Shown: positions 19,593 to 27,540, numbered from the stretch's first letter. The stretch: 32,952 nt of DNA from Prochlorococcus sp. AG-409-D09 (GCA_003215935.1 QCJQ01000011.1:1-32952); one strand, 5' to 3'. Notes: generated from the letters alone by a model not told the origin. Made by a program: numbers and translations.

Positions 19593-19832
19593 ATGAAACA
19601 ATCTCCATGGGTTTCAGAGACAGAGGCTAGTAAGAAATTAGGCGTTTCCAGGCAAACACTAGAATATTGGAGGGAAATTGGATATTTAAAACCTGGTACT
19701 CATTGGAGAAGCTCAACTTCTATGAAGAATAAGCTATGGGAACCCAGTTTTATATATCATTTAAGATGGTGTAAGGAAATATTGGATTATTGGAAGTCTC
19801 ATGACGTTCCTATATCAAATATTGCTGCCTGA
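19593..19832 (+). CDS. Small helix-turn-helix DNA-binding protein
   Basis: This is a 79-residue protein. Residues 6-32 (WVSETEASKKLGVSRQTLEYW, then REIGYL) form a MerR/excisionase-type helix-turn-helix in which the recognition helix follows GVSRQTL. The wing-like KPGTHWRSS follows, and the C-terminal half is Trp-rich. There is no effector domain, so it could be a bare DNA-binding factor. It is the last plus-strand gene before pcb (about 690 bp downstream), so a role in antenna or local regulation is conceivable but unproven. No integrase is nearby, which argues against a true excisionase. Confidence 0.7.
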   Translation: MKQSPWVSETEASKKLGVSRQTLEYWREIGYLKPGTHWRSSTSMKNKLWEPSFIYHLRWCKEILDYWKSHDVPISNIAA

Positions 19833-19905
19833 TCAATTTCATTTAACTATGTAAAAATTTAATTTAGTAAGATTACAAATTTATTAACTAATTATTTTCT
19901 AGATT

Positions 19906-20082
19906 TTATGCGACAAGTATCTCATCTTTACATTCATTGATAGAGCTTTTAAGTATAGGGTAAAGAGAAATCATTTTGCTATATTCTTCTGAGCTTCTAT
20001 AATTCTTTGCCTTCAATTTATACTGATCTTCTGTTTCCATTTCTAGATTGATAGAATTTGCATTTATTTTAGAGAAATTCAT
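19906..20082 (-). CDS. Possible small protein, 58 residues
   Basis: An open frame runs on the minus strand from ATG at 20082 to TAA at 19906. The product is hydrophilic with balanced charge (for example METEDQYKLKAKNYRSSEEY) and looks like a soluble helical protein rather than random translation of AT-rich DNA. There is no Shine-Dalgarno and I know no homologue. It lies alone on the minus strand between the HTH gene and pcb. Conservation in relatives would decide; it could be chance. Confidence 0.35.
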   Translation of the reverse strand: MNFSKINANSINLEMETEDQYKLKAKNYRSSEEYSKMISLYPILKSSINECKDEILVA

Positions 20083-20519
20083 TAGTACAATTAATATTAT
20101 TAAAGATTTAATAGTAAGAATATAGAGATACTATTTCTATTTTTAGATTGATTACATATTCTCTTCTCTTTTGTTTTGGTTTCATCATTTCATTTTTTAT
20201 CTATCAAATTCATATATATATCTCTTGGCAGATTTGTGGAAATCACTTTTCTATAAGAAACTTCTGAAGTGGAAAAAATCCTTTTTTTGAAAATTTTTAA
20301 TTTAAGTAGAGGAAAATCAACCAATTTTTTCTTTTTCTGAGAGCTCTTTTGCTATGAATAATTCAATATTGATTCCATTTTCAGCTTAATTTTGCCTTTC
20401 ATCCCCTCTCTTGAAGGATAGACAGAATTTATGTTGATTTAATTTCAGAATATATATATATATTGGCATGGGCAAAATATGAAGTAGTGTCTGTACGTTT
20501 TTGCTGACTTGCACTTCTA
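20083..20519 (+). other. 437-bp pcb upstream region
   Basis: No coding frame longer than about 26 codons is seen. The region is extremely AT-rich and must hold the pcb promoter and leader. A (TA)6T run lies at 20451-20463. A TTGATT at 20434-20439 stands 17 bases before a TATATA inside that run, but the match is weak and the run makes it ambiguous. No Shine-Dalgarno is visible before the pcb ATG. I found no strong hairpin or known small RNA motif here. Confidence 0.5.
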
Positions 20520-21572
20520 ATGCAGACCTATGGAAATCCAGATGTCACCTACGGGTGGTGGGCTGGTAATTCTGGGGTCACCAACCGCTCAGGCAAATTC
20601 ATTGCAGCTCATGCCGCTCATACCGGTCTGATTGCTTTCTGGGCAGGTGCCTTCACTTTATTTGAATTGGCTAGATTTGATCCATCTGTACCAATGGGTC
20701 ATCAGCCTTTAATTGCGCTTCCACACTTGGCAGCACTTGGAATTGGTTTTGATGAGACTGGCGCCTTTGTTGGTGGCAGTGCTGTTGTAGCAGTTGCAGT
20801 AGTTCACCTTGTTGGTTCCATGGTTTATGGAGCTGGCGGATTACTGCATTCTTTGCTTTTCTCTGGCGATATGCAGGAGTCTTCTGTTGCTCAGGCCAGA
20901 AAGTTTAAGCTTGAATGGGATAACCCTGATAACCAAACTTTCATTCTTGGACACCATTTAATTTTCTTTGGTGTAGCAGTTATTTGGTTTGTTGAATGGG
21001 CAAAGTGGCATGGAATTTATGATCCTGCTATTGGAGCTGTTCGCCAAGTTGAATACAATCTAAATCTAAATGCGATTTGGAATCATCAATTTGATTTTCT
21101 TGCTATTGATAGCCTTGAAGATGTAATGGGTGGCCATGCTTTCTTGGCGTTCTTGCAGATTTCAGGCGGAGCTTTCCATATTGCTACAAAACAAGTAGGT
21201 GAATACACCAAGTTCAAAGGAGCTGGTCTTCTATCTGCTGAAGCAATTCTTTCTTGGTCTCTTGCAGGGATTGGTTGGATGGCAGTTGTTGCAGCCTTCT
21301 GGAGTGCGACAAACACAACTGTTTATCCTGTTGAATGGTTCGGTGAGCCTCTAGCACTTAAGTTTGGTATTTCTCCTTATTGGATTGATACTGTTGATTT
21401 AGCAAATGGAGCACATACTTCTCGTGCTTGGTTGGCTAATGTTCATTACTATTTAGGCTTCTTCTTTATTCAAGGTCATTTATGGCATGCTCTTCGTGCT
21501 ATGGGCTTTGATTTTAAACGCGTTACAAATGCATTAGGAAGTATGGATAGTGCTTCAGTGTCCCTGAAGTAA
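20520..21572 (+). CDS. pcb: Chlorophyll a/b-binding light-harvesting protein Pcb
   Basis: Pcb is the thylakoid antenna of Prochlorococcus, a relative of CP43/IsiA that binds divinyl chlorophylls a and b and feeds photosystem II or I. The 350-residue protein opens with MQTYGNPDVTYGWWAGNSG and has six hydrophobic helices. Chlorophyll-ligand His residues recur in each (31, 34, 61, 69, 96, 110, 145, 146, 189, 206, 220, 309, 320, 323). HIATKQVGEYTKFKGAGLLSAE and WLANVHYYLGFFFIQGHLWHALRAMGFDFK are conserved core blocks. It lacks the large lumenal loop of CP43. A strong terminator follows, so it is probably monocistronic. Which Pcb subtype it is cannot be told by eye. Confidence 0.96.
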   Translation: MQTYGNPDVTYGWWAGNSGVTNRSGKFIAAHAAHTGLIAFWAGAFTLFELARFDPSVPMGHQPLIALPHLAALGIGFDETGAFVGGSAVVAVAVVHLVGSMVYGAGGLLHSLLFSGDMQESSVAQARKFKLEWDNPDNQTFILGHHLIFFGVAVIWFVEWAKWHGIYDPAIGAVRQVEYNLNLNAIWNHQFDFLAIDSLEDVMGGHAFLAFLQISGGAFHIATKQVGEYTKFKGAGLLSAEAILSWSLAGIGWMAVVAAFWSATNTTVYPVEWFGEPLALKFGISPYWIDTVDLANGAHTSRAWLANVHYYLGFFFIQGHLWHALRAMGFDFKRVTNALGSMDSASVSLK

Positions 21573-21610
21573 TTTCCACCCTAGGTAGTTCTCTATAAAG
21601 AGTTTTAAGT

Positions 21611-21645
21611 AAAAGGCCTCACAATTTTGTGAGGCCTTTTTTTTT
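21611..21645 (+). terminator. Intrinsic terminator of pcb
   Basis: A perfect 14-bp inverted repeat with arms at 21611-21624 and 21627-21640 (GGCCTCACAA against TTGTGAGGCC, flanked by A/T pairs) is followed by T residues to 21645. It is the strongest GC-rich hairpin I noticed in the window and starts 38 bases after the pcb stop. It should end the highly expressed pcb transcript. Confidence 0.93.
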
Positions 21646-21700
21646 ATGCTCTTCCCAAAATCATTTAATACGCTTTATTAAATGCAGTAGGAATAGTTAA

Positions 21701-21844
21701 ATGTCTTATTTATCACAAAGGGAATCTTCTAAATTTGTTGAAAATACTGATTCTTCCAATGAATTAGGAAATTCAGATTTTACTCTGAAAATGAATATTG
21801 CTGAATTTGCTTTACATGCATTGCTTTTATTTTTAATTATCTAG
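21701..21844 (+). CDS. Possible small protein with hydrophobic C-terminus, 47 residues
   Basis: The frame from ATG 21701 to TAG 21844 encodes a polar, Ser/Asn/Glu-rich first half and an apolar end (AEFALHALLLFLII). AGGA at 21689-21692 gives a Shine-Dalgarno eight bases upstream. It lies after the pcb terminator, so it needs its own promoter. The layout could be a tail-anchored membrane peptide. Without it the pcb-gltS gap would be 444 bp. I recognise no family. Confidence 0.45.
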   Translation: MSYLSQRESSKFVENTDSSNELGNSDFTLKMNIAEFALHALLLFLII

Positions 21845-22016
21845 TAATTGTTTGACTTGTAATTAGATACCTAATATTTTGAAGTTTCTATTTTAGACCT
21901 TCTTAAAAGGCAAATTTTACTCGGTCTTTAAAAATTTCTATTTTAATGCAAAGGTTTTTTGAATTATTCTTTTGAATTTGTGCTTTCCTTAGAGAGTGAT
22001 GTGTTTTTGATAGGTT

Positions 22017-23381
22017 TTGGAGGTAAAGAATTTTCTCCAAATAAACCCATTCCCCACTTTCTGGCTGGCGTTGGGATTGTTACTTGTATTAGGGATTTTA
22101 TTGAGTTTCGGACGGAGGCTTGAATCTGCTATGCGACTGGAAAGATATGGTGTCCCAATTGCTTTGTTAGTAGGACTTTTAGGGCTTTTACTAGGCCCTT
22201 ATGGAATTGTTTCTATTCTTCCTGAAGAAATAACTGAAATCTGGGTTCAATTGCCGACTCCATTATTGACTTTAGTTTTTGCAACTTTGATGCTTGGAAG
22301 ACCTATCCCTAACAACAAAGGCCTATGGCATCCAGTAGTAGCTCAATCATTATTTGCACTGTTGATGGGGTTTGGACAGTATTTGGTAGGTGGTCTGATA
22401 GTTGTATTTGTTTTGCTTCCTTTCTTAGGCGTAGATCCCTTAATGGGCTGTCTTATAGAAGTTGGGTTTGAGGGTGGCCATGGAGCCGCTGCAATTATGG
22501 GTAAAAGTTTTGAAAATTTAGGTTTTAATGAAGGGTTGGATTTGGGACTTTCAATGGCAACAGTAGGATTGCTTTCTTCTACAATTATGGGTAGTGGATT
22601 AGTTATTATAGGGCGCTTATTCGGATGGGTTGAAAATGATACTGATATTGATCAAATACATACAGATAATAAAGAGACTTCATCAGATTTTATTCAGCAA
22701 ATTTGTGATCTTGCTATTAACCTGGCTTTAGTAGGTTTTGCAATAATTCTAGGTCTTTTGGGACAATATTTACTTCATTTAATTGCTCCTTTTTTGGGAG
22801 ACATTTTAGAAGATGTAGTCCTAGCCTTCCCTGTTTTTCCACTGGCCTTATTAGGTTCTTTGCTTATTAGATTTTTATTGGAAAAGAGTAAAATGACTCA
22901 TTATATTTCGGCAATTTTTCAAAGAGAAATAGGAATTCTTTCAACTGATTTGTTAATTATTACGGCCATGGCAGGACTTAATATCCCAATCCTTTTGAAT
23001 AACTTAATACCTATAACTATTCTTGCTGTTGGTGGACTTACTTGGAATTTGGCAGGGATGCTTTTTTTCTCTAAACTGTTATTTAATAAAGGATGGTTTG
23101 AACGATCTATTGTTGAGTTTGGAAATGCAACTGGCGTTGCTGCAAGTGGTTTGCTTTTGCTCAGATTGGCTGATCCAAGAAATGTAACTAATACACTTTC
23201 AGTTTTCTCTATAAAACAACTATTTCTTCAGCCTCTTTTGTCTGGTGGATTAATAACAGTTTTATCACCTATTTTACTTGTTAAGTTAGGATTAGTTGGA
23301 TGGACGGAAATCTGTGCCTTAATTACTTTTTTCCTTTTTCTAATAGCCTTTTTATTTCCAGCTAATTATCAAGTAGATTAA
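22017..23381 (+). CDS. gltS: GltS-type sodium/glutamate symporter
   Basis: This is a Na+-coupled amino-acid transporter of the ESS/GltS family in the inner membrane. The 454 residues are mostly hydrophobic, with about ten or more helices in two halves. The family re-entrant signature GFEGGHGAAAIMG is at 150-162 and a second-half counterpart VEFGNATGVAASGLLLLR lies near 360-380. A short polar loop (DNDTDIDQIHT-like) separates the halves. It starts with TTG at 22017; an in-frame TAG at 22011 rules out an earlier start. The substrate is inferred as glutamate. Uptake of amino acids would fit mixotrophy known in marine picocyanobacteria. Confidence 0.88.
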   Translation: MEVKNFLQINPFPTFWLALGLLLVLGILLSFGRRLESAMRLERYGVPIALLVGLLGLLLGPYGIVSILPEEITEIWVQLPTPLLTLVFATLMLGRPIPNNKGLWHPVVAQSLFALLMGFGQYLVGGLIVVFVLLPFLGVDPLMGCLIEVGFEGGHGAAAIMGKSFENLGFNEGLDLGLSMATVGLLSSTIMGSGLVIIGRLFGWVENDTDIDQIHTDNKETSSDFIQQICDLAINLALVGFAIILGLLGQYLLHLIAPFLGDILEDVVLAFPVFPLALLGSLLIRFLLEKSKMTHYISAIFQREIGILSTDLLIITAMAGLNIPILLNNLIPITILAVGGLTWNLAGMLFFSKLLFNKGWFERSIVEFGNATGVAASGLLLLRLADPRNVTNTLSVFSIKQLFLQPLLSGGLITVLSPILLVKLGLVGWTEICALITFFLFLIAFLFPANYQVD

Positions 23382-23453
23382 GGGTGACGAATTATATACA
23401 AAGAATCAAGATTAATTCTCATTCGCTAGTATTAATTAATTTCATTTAACTAT

Positions 23454-23711
23454 ATGAATAATAAAAAATCTGAAGATATTCAGCCTCAGGAGATGAGGGA
23501 AAAATGGTTCAAGAGTCATTTATTAGGACGCGAAATTGAGCTTAAAGAGCTTTATGAATTACCTCAAGATCAGTTGGATTTACTCATGGCAGAAACAGCT
23601 GAATTCAGAAGTGATATCGGAAATCGAGACCGTAATTTAGGTAAATTTTGTACTGCAGGTTATTTTCTTCAACTTGCTACTATTATTGATAAAAGACGAA
23701 TGATAGAATGA
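23454..23711 (+). CDS. Conserved-looking hypothetical protein, 85 residues
   Basis: This is a soluble, charged and mostly helical protein with no signal or membrane segment. Notable stretches are KWFKSHLLGREIELKELYEL, DQLDLLMAETAEF and the C-terminal GYFLQLATIIDKRRMIE. ATG 23454 follows a 72-bp gap after gltS. It converges on the GST-like gene 13 bp downstream. I do not recognise a family and assign no function. Confidence 0.6.
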   Translation: MNNKKSEDIQPQEMREKWFKSHLLGREIELKELYELPQDQLDLLMAETAEFRSDIGNRDRNLGKFCTAGYFLQLATIIDKRRMIE

Positions 23712-23724
23712 TGTTGCTTTTTTC

Positions 23725-24399
23725 TTAGGCTGGGAAGTATTCTTTCTTATGGTTAGATACCCATTGCGAATATTTATTCATTACAACTTTAAATTTATTA
23801 TGATTTAAATAGTAATTCAACCAAATTCTAACCGATTCTAGGTTGTTATCCATATCGAACATTTGAGGATTCGTATTTCTAAATTGTCTAATAAAAGGCC
23901 AAATAGCCCAATCAGCTAGACTTTCTGAGTTGCCTACTAACCATTTTCTAGAAAAATCCGAGGATTCTGAAAGTTTTTTGTTTAAATCATAGATTATTTT
24001 CATTGCTTCAGTTTTATGCTCTTCTTTTGAAATATTAATGTATCGAGAAGAGTATTTATAGCGATCGAGATGGTATTTAAAATGTATGTCATTATTGATA
24101 ATTAATTCTTCTATATTTTTTATTTCCTCTTTAGTCCTTTGGTTTGATAAAGGTAATCCATTTGTTTGACTGATAGCCCATTTCATGATCTCAATACTTT
24201 CATCAATTATCTCGCCATTTTCAGTAATAAGTACCGGAACAGTTCCTTTTTTTGATATCTCTATTAATTCTTTGGGTTTGTCTTTTAGAATTACTTCTCT
24301 TAGTATGACTTTTTGATTTGTTAAAGCTAAAGCCCATCTAGCTCTTATAGCAAAAGGGCATCTTCTAAAGCTATATAAAATACTACTTGTTTTTTGCAT
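23725..24399 (-). CDS. Glutathione S-transferase-like protein
   Basis: The N-terminal thioredoxin-fold domain has RRCPFAIRARWAL with Cys14, a cis-Pro in TVPVL (residues 53-57) and the glutathione gamma-Glu contact in DESIEI (67-72). A helical C-terminal GST domain runs from about 85 to 215, with LADWAIWPF as the usual Asp-containing helix. The CPF motif resembles omega or glutaredoxin-2-like GSTs, which use Cys and act in thiol transfer. The true substrate is unknown. It diverges from the GIY-YIG-like gene; the 165-bp gap holds a long palindrome. Confidence 0.8.
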   Translation of the reverse strand: MQKTSSILYSFRRCPFAIRARWALALTNQKVILREVILKDKPKELIEISKKGTVPVLITENGEIIDESIEIMKWAISQTNGLPLSNQRTKEEIKNIEELIINNDIHFKYHLDRYKYSSRYINISKEEHKTEAMKIIYDLNKKLSESSDFSRKWLVGNSESLADWAIWPFIRQFRNTNPQMFDMDNNLESVRIWLNYYLNHNKFKVVMNKYSQWVSNHKKEYFPA

Positions 24400-24472
24400 T
24401 GCATTGGATGATTTATATAGATAATCTTGAGCAAATATTTAAAGCAAGATGTTCTTGATATAATAATTTCAT

Positions 24473-24519
24473 TTCATCTAATGTTAATATTAGTTAAACT
24501 AATATTAACATTAGATGAA
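24473..24519. repeat. Perfect 23-bp inverted repeat with one-base centre
   Basis: The arms are 24473-24495 and 24497-24519 around a single A at 24496. They are exact reverse complements; the left arm begins TTCATCTAATGTTAA and the right ends TTAACATTAGATGAA. The 47-bp element lies in the divergent gap of the GST-like and GIY-YIG-like genes, 46 bp before the latter's GTG. There is no T-run and little GC, so it is not a standard terminator. An operator, a cruciform or a leader hairpin are the options. Confidence 0.85.
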
Positions 24520-24564
24520 TGCGTTAGTCTTTATTTGAATTGACTGCTTTTAGTTTGTTTAATT

Positions 24565-25146
24565 GTGACTATACATTTGGATAAAAAAAAGAAAGGCATT
24601 GTTTACCTGCTAAGAAATGGAGATCTATATAAAATCGGCACTTGTGAGAATTTACAAAAAGAACTTGAGAAACTTTCTCCAGATGAAGTAATAAAAGTAT
24701 TCCAGGTTAATGAGCCTAAGTCTTTAATTGCAAGACTATATAGAAGATATAAATCAGAGAGAGTTCCTGATTCGACATATTTTCGTTTATCCGATGATCA
24801 GAAACAAGACTGTATTAAGCAACTAACAGATAAAGGTGATTTGCCGTTAACTCTTGGAGAAGAAGTGGATGTTGGCTTTAATGCCCTTCTTATTTTATTT
24901 TTAGTATCTTTTTTCTTTTTTCTTTGTATAGGTAGTCCTTTATTGTTAAGTCTTTCTTATTCAATTGTATTAGCCTCTATGCCTATGTGGATATTGGCTA
25001 TTCTGGGTAATTTTGGAGGATATGATTTAAAAGATCTACCTTTATTTTCTTCGTGGATTAATAGAAGTAAGGCTTTCTTTATAGCAATTTCATTGAATTG
25101 TATTTCATTTGTACTATATGAATTATTTAAATATATTGATAATTGA
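24565..25146 (+). CDS. Degenerate GIY-YIG (T5orf172/MUG113-like) domain fused to membrane helices
   Basis: Residues 10-90 resemble the GIY-YIG-fold T5orf172/MUG113 family: GIVYLL (11-16), LYKIGT (21-26), then LIARLYRRYKSERV and TYFRLS (71-76). The usual Arg after YKIGT is missing, the Glu/His pair before the RRY segment is replaced (LIARLY), and the catalytic Glu of the EWF-type motif reads Thr-Tyr-Phe. Nuclease activity is therefore doubtful. Three hydrophobic segments follow at about 104-122, 124-148 and 170-188. The N-terminal domain would sit in the cytoplasm on a membrane anchor. GTG 24565 is the best start. Domain assignment is by eye and moderately sure. Confidence 0.6.
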   Translation: MTIHLDKKKKGIVYLLRNGDLYKIGTCENLQKELEKLSPDEVIKVFQVNEPKSLIARLYRRYKSERVPDSTYFRLSDDQKQDCIKQLTDKGDLPLTLGEEVDVGFNALLILFLVSFFFFLCIGSPLLLSLSYSIVLASMPMWILAILGNFGGYDLKDLPLFSSWINRSKAFFIAISLNCISFVLYELFKYIDN

Positions 25147-25264
25147 TATAAAAAGAAACCCTTTTGAATATATTTATTGCATCTATTGCAATTCTGATAT
25201 AATTTGATTAAATTATTATATGAGGCATGCCTTTTTAATTGTTATCTAATTTTAATTTTTGATT

Positions 25265-25537
25265 ATGAACTTAGCTGATTATCTGCAATTTTTAGAGCCT
25301 TTAAAGGATCAACTTGATCGTTTTTATTCTATCGCCTCACTTGTTTTAACTATATTAATTATACTTTGGCTATTTAATTTTTTAGTAGGCTTAATTCAAA
25401 GGACTTATTCAACAGGTAAAGCAATAGGTTCATTATACCGTAATTATTTTCATCGTTACTTTAGGACTATAATAGTAGCCACTTTCTCATTCTTCAGCAG
25501 AAATCAGAATAATCAAAAAGTATTAATTGAAAAGTAA
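25265..25537 (+). CDS. Small single-pass membrane protein, unknown function
   Basis: The product has 90 residues. An amphipathic start (ADYLQFLEPLKDQLDRF) precedes a clear hydrophobic helix at about 21-45 and a basic, aromatic tail (RNYFHRYFR). A second weak hydrophobic patch is at 66-77. I chose ATG 25265; an in-frame TTG at 25259 would add two residues. It follows the GIY-YIG-like gene by 118 bp on the same strand and ends 7 bp from the convergent SDR stop. No family recognised. Confidence 0.6.
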   Translation: MNLADYLQFLEPLKDQLDRFYSIASLVLTILIILWLFNFLVGLIQRTYSTGKAIGSLYRNYFHRYFRTIIVATFSFFSRNQNNQKVLIEK

Positions 25538-25544
25538 TTATAAC

Positions 25545-26255
25545 TTACTTTTCTAAAATACAATTTAAGTTTATTTCAAAAGGAATTGAGCTATTAGGAA
25601 GTTGCAGAAGATTGGAGCAAATTAATGCAATATCTTCAGGTTGTGTCATTTCTAGATGGTCAATAGCAGTCACATTTTTTGCCATATCTGTATTTACCCA
25701 ACCAGGGCATAACGCTGTAACTCTAATACCTTTTTCCCATCCTTCATTCCTAATTGTTTGGCTAAGACTCATTAATGCAAATTTAGTTGCGGAATACCCT
25801 GCAAGATTACCTTTTGATCTTTTACCACTCATAGAAACTAATATTATTACTCTTCCTCTTTTACTTTTAATTAGTTGATTCCAGCATTCTTTTGTGAGAA
25901 TCCAAGGCCCTAAAAAATTAATTTTCCACAATTTGTCTAGTTCAGTAATCTCATTATCTTCAAAGAGTAGTCCTGTTTTATTAAATATACCTGCCGAATG
26001 AATAACAGTATCTATTCCTTTAAACTTCTCGATAGATTCCTGAACCCATTTTTTTGCAGAGTCTTTATTTAATGAATCATAATTACTGATGGAGATTTTG
26101 TCTGGATTGGAAATGTTAGGGTCTAGTATTGTATTTTTTATAGAACTTAGCTTTCTTAAGCCTAAACTTATTTGATGACCATCCTCAAGGGCTTTAATAG
26201 CAATAGCTTTTCCTATTCCTCTACTAGCTCCACTTATTAATATTTTCCTTTTCAT
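25545..26255 (-). CDS. Short-chain dehydrogenase/reductase (classical SDR)
   Basis: This is an NAD(P)-dependent oxidoreductase with a Rossmann fold. GASRGIGKA (residues 9-17) is the cofactor loop and HSAG (86-89) stands for NAG. The catalytic set is Ser141 or Ser143, Tyr154 and Lys158 in YSATK, followed by CPGWVNTDM. The 236-residue length fits classical SDRs. The start is one base after the lycopene cyclase stop, so the two are translationally coupled, which hints at a carotenoid or lipid substrate. The substrate itself is unknown. Confidence 0.85.
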   Translation of the reverse strand: MKRKILISGASRGIGKAIAIKALEDGHQISLGLRKLSSIKNTILDPNISNPDKISISNYDSLNKDSAKKWVQESIEKFKGIDTVIHSAGIFNKTGLLFEDNEITELDKLWKINFLGPWILTKECWNQLIKSKRGRVIILVSMSGKRSKGNLAGYSATKFALMSLSQTIRNEGWEKGIRVTALCPGWVNTDMAKNVTAIDHLEMTQPEDIALICSNLLQLPNSSIPFEINLNCILEK

Positions 26256-26256
26256 A

Positions 26257-27540
26257 TTAGTTGTTTACTTTCAGAAAATTCCAAAGTAATTGCATTTCTC
26301 TTCCTTGCATTCGCATTAGTCCCCATTTGACATTCCATGGAGCCTTTTGGAACATTCGCCACATTGCTTTTATTAAATCTTTAAGGCTTAGTGTATTTGT
26401 AAGAAATCCGTACCATTGCTTATTTGGTAATTGAAAGAATTGTATGAAAAAGTCTCTTAATTGCTTATCATCGAAACGCATTAACTTCTCAAGTCCGAAT
26501 TTATAGAGCGCTTGCTTTTTTCGTAATTCATCAGGCCAAAGTGCTTCCCATCCTTTTTTAGCTATTAATGATGGTGGACAATCCTTTTCTTTCATTGCTG
26601 TAGCTACTGCTTTAGCTACCAAAGGGGCTCTTCGTAAAAGGGATCCAACCATATAGCCAGAAGCAGGATGCACCATCCCAGCTGAGCCTCCAAAGCCAAG
26701 AATTGGTTGATTTAAATTTGGTATTGGCATATTCATGGGAAGGTATATCCCCAGTTCTTCATGTTCAAGTGTATTTACTTTGATACCTTTATTTTTCAAT
26801 CTCCTATGAAGCCGTGCTTTTAATAGATCTAATGAAACAGGAGGTGCAAGACCTAAAGATGTTTCTTCAAGAAAATATTTTCCGTCTCCCATATCCATTG
26901 CATAAAGAAACGTTGGAGGTTCTATTTTTTCTTCATTACTAAGATGGTTATTTCTATAATCCATTAATATAAATTGGTCTTTTTCTACAGGTGGTGAACT
27001 GAATTCTCCTACAATTCCATAACACGTTTGAACAGCAATTGGTCCTTGATAAGGAGATTTTAAAAAAACAGGATTGTAACCTGTCGCATCTATAATTAAT
27101 CTAGTTTTTATAACTTTACCATCTGAGGTTTTGACAATACTAAATAAATTATTTATTTCGAAATCTATTGCGATTCCTATATGCCAAGTTGTTGAGGCTT
27201 TATTACATTGATTAATCCAATAATTTTGTAATTTAGATTTATCAAATAATCCATAATCTCTATTATGTTTAGTAGGTGTATTTTCAAAATGATTGTTTTC
27301 TTTTGATCCAGCCCCAAAGTAACTAACTGTATTCTTCCAACGATGAGCTAATAATTCTTCTATACCGAGCTCATCCACTTCTTCTCCCCAAATTCCATAA
27401 GTAAATGGCCAAGGATCAGTAGGCTTTTGTTTCGAAAGGACTTCAACTTTAAGGTTTTCATTGCCTAATGCCGCACTAATCGATAAAGCACCAGGACCTG
27501 ACCCTAGGACTAATGCATCGCAATATGCATTAGTGCTCAT
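26257..27540 (-). CDS. crtL: Plant-type lycopene cyclase (CrtL family, beta or epsilon/beta)
   Basis: CrtL cyclises the ends of lycopene to form beta- or epsilon-ionone rings. The FAD/NAD(P)-binding start is LVLGSGPGALS (residues 10-20). Further CrtL blocks are YGIWGEEVDELG (48-59), DATGYNPV, QTCYGIVGEF (171-180), FLEETSL (223-229) and GGSAGMVHPASGYMV (284-298). Its 427 residues are full length. Prochlorococcus makes alpha-carotene with two cyclases, one beta-specific and one making both ring types. From memory the latter lies near pcb in a sister strain, which would favour the bifunctional enzyme here. Sequence reading alone cannot decide. Confidence 0.92.
   Translation of the reverse strand: MSTNAYCDALVLGSGPGALSISAALGNENLKVEVLSKQKPTDPWPFTYGIWGEEVDELGIEELLAHRWKNTVSYFGAGSKENNHFENTPTKHNRDYGLFDKSKLQNYWINQCNKASTTWHIGIAIDFEINNLFSIVKTSDGKVIKTRLIIDATGYNPVFLKSPYQGPIAVQTCYGIVGEFSSPPVEKDQFILMDYRNNHLSNEEKIEPPTFLYAMDMGDGKYFLEETSLGLAPPVSLDLLKARLHRRLKNKGIKVNTLEHEELGIYLPMNMPIPNLNQPILGFGGSAGMVHPASGYMVGSLLRRAPLVAKAVATAMKEKDCPPSLIAKKGWEALWPDELRKKQALYKFGLEKLMRFDDKQLRDFFIQFFQLPNKQWYGFLTNTLSLKDLIKAMWRMFQKAPWNVKWGLMRMQGREMQLLWNFLKVNN

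Noticed and set aside
20434-20463. TTGATT plus TATATA as the pcb promoter
   Set aside because: The -10 match falls in a (TA)6T run where any register fits, and the -35 is only partial, so it is not listed as a promoter.
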